A stretch of 64,000 nt of DNA from Gelatoporia subvermispora B. Taxonomy: Eukaryota > Basidiomycota > Agaricomycetes > Polyporales > Gelatoporiaceae. The notes under the pieces are model-generated. The model was not told the origin of the DNA and searched no databases. It worked only from the letters and a program-made list of their open reading frames with translations. The translations under genes and the position numbers were made by a program. Positions 62,772 through 64,000 of the stretch are shown here, piece by piece. The DNA is taken from NCBI GenBank assembly GCA_000320605.2, contig KB445797.1:1787570-1851569 (forward strand). Reading direction: 5' to 3'. Position 1 is the first letter of the stretch, and every line of letters begins with the position of its first letter.

Positions 62772-64000
62772 TTAGCTCGAACCCAACGTCCGCGGGTGCA
62801 ACGCAACCACCAGTGCGCCATTTACGACGCCCTCGCCCTTTTTTTGCACCCACCGGCCTAGGCGCGGCTCCTTGCCCACACCGGCAATCATGAGCACCGA
62901 GTTTACCTTCGTGCGCCGCACGGCGGCCGGTTGCGACGAAGGTTCGTCAGTGTTGGGCGGCGCCGCCCATGGAGCATTTTGCGTGAAGTCGGACGGTGCC
63001 GAGATGAACTGCAGCGCGTTGATGACTCCAAGCACGGGGATGCTCCCGATGAGAGCGAACGACTTGAGCTTGGAATCGAGTTTCCAGAGGCGGATCTCGC
63101 CGTCCCATGAGCCTGTAAACCATGAGGTTTGGCTCAGGACCAGTAGCTGATCATGCATGCGCAGACTTACCAGACGCGAAAAGGTCCGAGTAGGGCAGTG
63201 CACCCAGTGCGGTGATCCAGCGCGGCTTGCGCACAACGGGCACATCCTCCGTCTCGACATGTGACTCGTCCAACCCATGCGCGAGCGCCTGCGTAAACAC
63301 CGGCTTTTTCTTCTGCGTCAGCCATAGGCTGATCGAACCACTATCGCCCCCGCTCACGAACGTGGTCTCGTCGATCATGGCCACGCAATCAATGCTCCCC
63401 TCTACGAAACGCTCCTCAAGCTTGTCGCCTGCCTTGCGTCTTCTCCGCTGCGGCTCCTCGTCGCCCTCGCCGGGCAGGTCGAGGTCGTCGACCCACGAGC
63501 TGCGCCCGCCCCCGCGAAACACGAGCTGGCTCTCTTCGGGCACCTTCCAAAAGCGCACCGTCTTGTCACGCCCGCCCGCGCTCACGGCTGTCTCGGCGCG
63601 CAGCGTATCGAGCGCGAGCACCGGCGCCTGGTGCCCAAAGAGCGTCTCGACGTAGCCCATTGCAGCGAGGTCAAACAGTTTCAGCGTGCGGTCAAATGAA
63701 CCGCTGTACAGCTGCGGCGGCGTCGCTGCGCTCGGAGGCACCTTCCTGAACACGAGCGCCTGCTTCCGGTCAGTTTCGAACCCCAAGGGCGAAGTGGTTA
63801 GAACACGCACCGAGATGGCGTCACGGTGTCCGCCGAATCCACGCACCCACTCATCCTTCTCCACGTCCCAGACGCCCACGCGGCGGTCGCGCCCGCCGCT
63901 CGCGAGGTGCTTCCCGTCCGGGCTGAGCGCGAGCGCCCAGATCTCGTCTGTGTGGCCATGGACGTCCTCGGCGCGGCCCTTGCCCTTGTCCTGTGGGCGC
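62772..64000 (-). CDS. RRP9: U3 snoRNP WD40 protein RRP9 (5' end beyond window)
   Basis: Nucleolar WD40 protein (U3-55K) of the U3 snoRNP, needed for early 18S pre-rRNA processing. The visible part starts inside a WD repeat at the window edge (DEIWALALSPDGKHLASGG then RDRRVGVWDVEKDEWVRGF). It continues through repeats such as LYSGSFDRTLKLFDLAAMGY and AVSAGGRDKTVRFWKVPEES. The typical ESQLVFRGG and EGSIDCVAMIDETTFVSGGD segments identify Rrp9. An intron at about 63111-63171 joins FASG to SWDGEIRLWKLD. The end VLMIAGVGKEPRLGRW...KGEGVVNGALVVALH is the conserved Rrp9 C-terminus, with TAA at 62772. A basic insert (about 63430) and a Pro/Thr-rich insert (about 62950) are fungal elaborations. The N-terminal half is outside the window. 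Confidence 0.93.

Overview
The window looks like a chromosome segment of a wood-decay basidiomycete, most probably a white-rot polypore. The reasons are many short introns (about 50-70 nt) with GT..AG ends, TATA boxes 45-75 bp before start codons, and a gene set of three basidiomycete-type laccases, a CBM1-linked CE1 esterase, a secreted sedolisin and a copper-fist regulator. Most open frames in this DNA are single exons or antisense shadows, so the genes below were rebuilt by joining exons across introns. No RNA genes, CRISPR arrays or intact transposons were seen.

Layout. 1-16 kb: a Ser-rich coiled-coil protein running off the left edge (-), an aldehyde dehydrogenase (+), laccase 1 (-), a mitochondrial enoyl-CoA hydratase (-) and a copper-fist transcription factor (+). 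16-32 kb: a large DUF3684 protein with an HSP90/sacsin-type ATPase domain (-), histidinol-phosphatase (+), laccase 2 (+) and a damaged DUF3072-like gene (-). 32-45 kb: a sedolisin protease (-), a delta-12-like desaturase (+), a CBM1-CE1 esterase (-), a glycerophosphodiester phosphodiesterase (-) and a frameshifted relic (+). 45-64 kb: CDC20 (-) divergent from proteasome subunit PRE1 (+), laccase 3 (+), an unresolved small split gene next to a four-copy tandem repeat, an EMB8-type hydrolase (+), a second desaturase (+) and the 3' part of RRP9 (-) running off the right edge.

How the genes work together. The secreted enzymes (three laccases, CE1 esterase, sedolisin) form a lignocellulose- and protein-degrading set. 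The copper-fist factor with Cys-rich copper-sensing motifs is a plausible regulator of copper supply to the laccases, but this is inferred from proximity. CDC20 (activates the APC/C ubiquitin ligase) and PRE1 (a 20S proteasome subunit) share a 579-bp divergent promoter and act in successive steps of mitotic protein breakdown. Two divergent fatty-acid desaturases lie 21 kb apart. The remaining genes are housekeeping functions.

I found no convincing new multi-gene system. The most unusual items are the tandem array of four similar mini-ORFs at 55.4-55.9 kb, the DUF3684 protein that ends in a zincin-like HEIAH motif, an 8-nt microexon carrying part of a desaturase active site, and an ATG-only first exon in the copper-fist gene.
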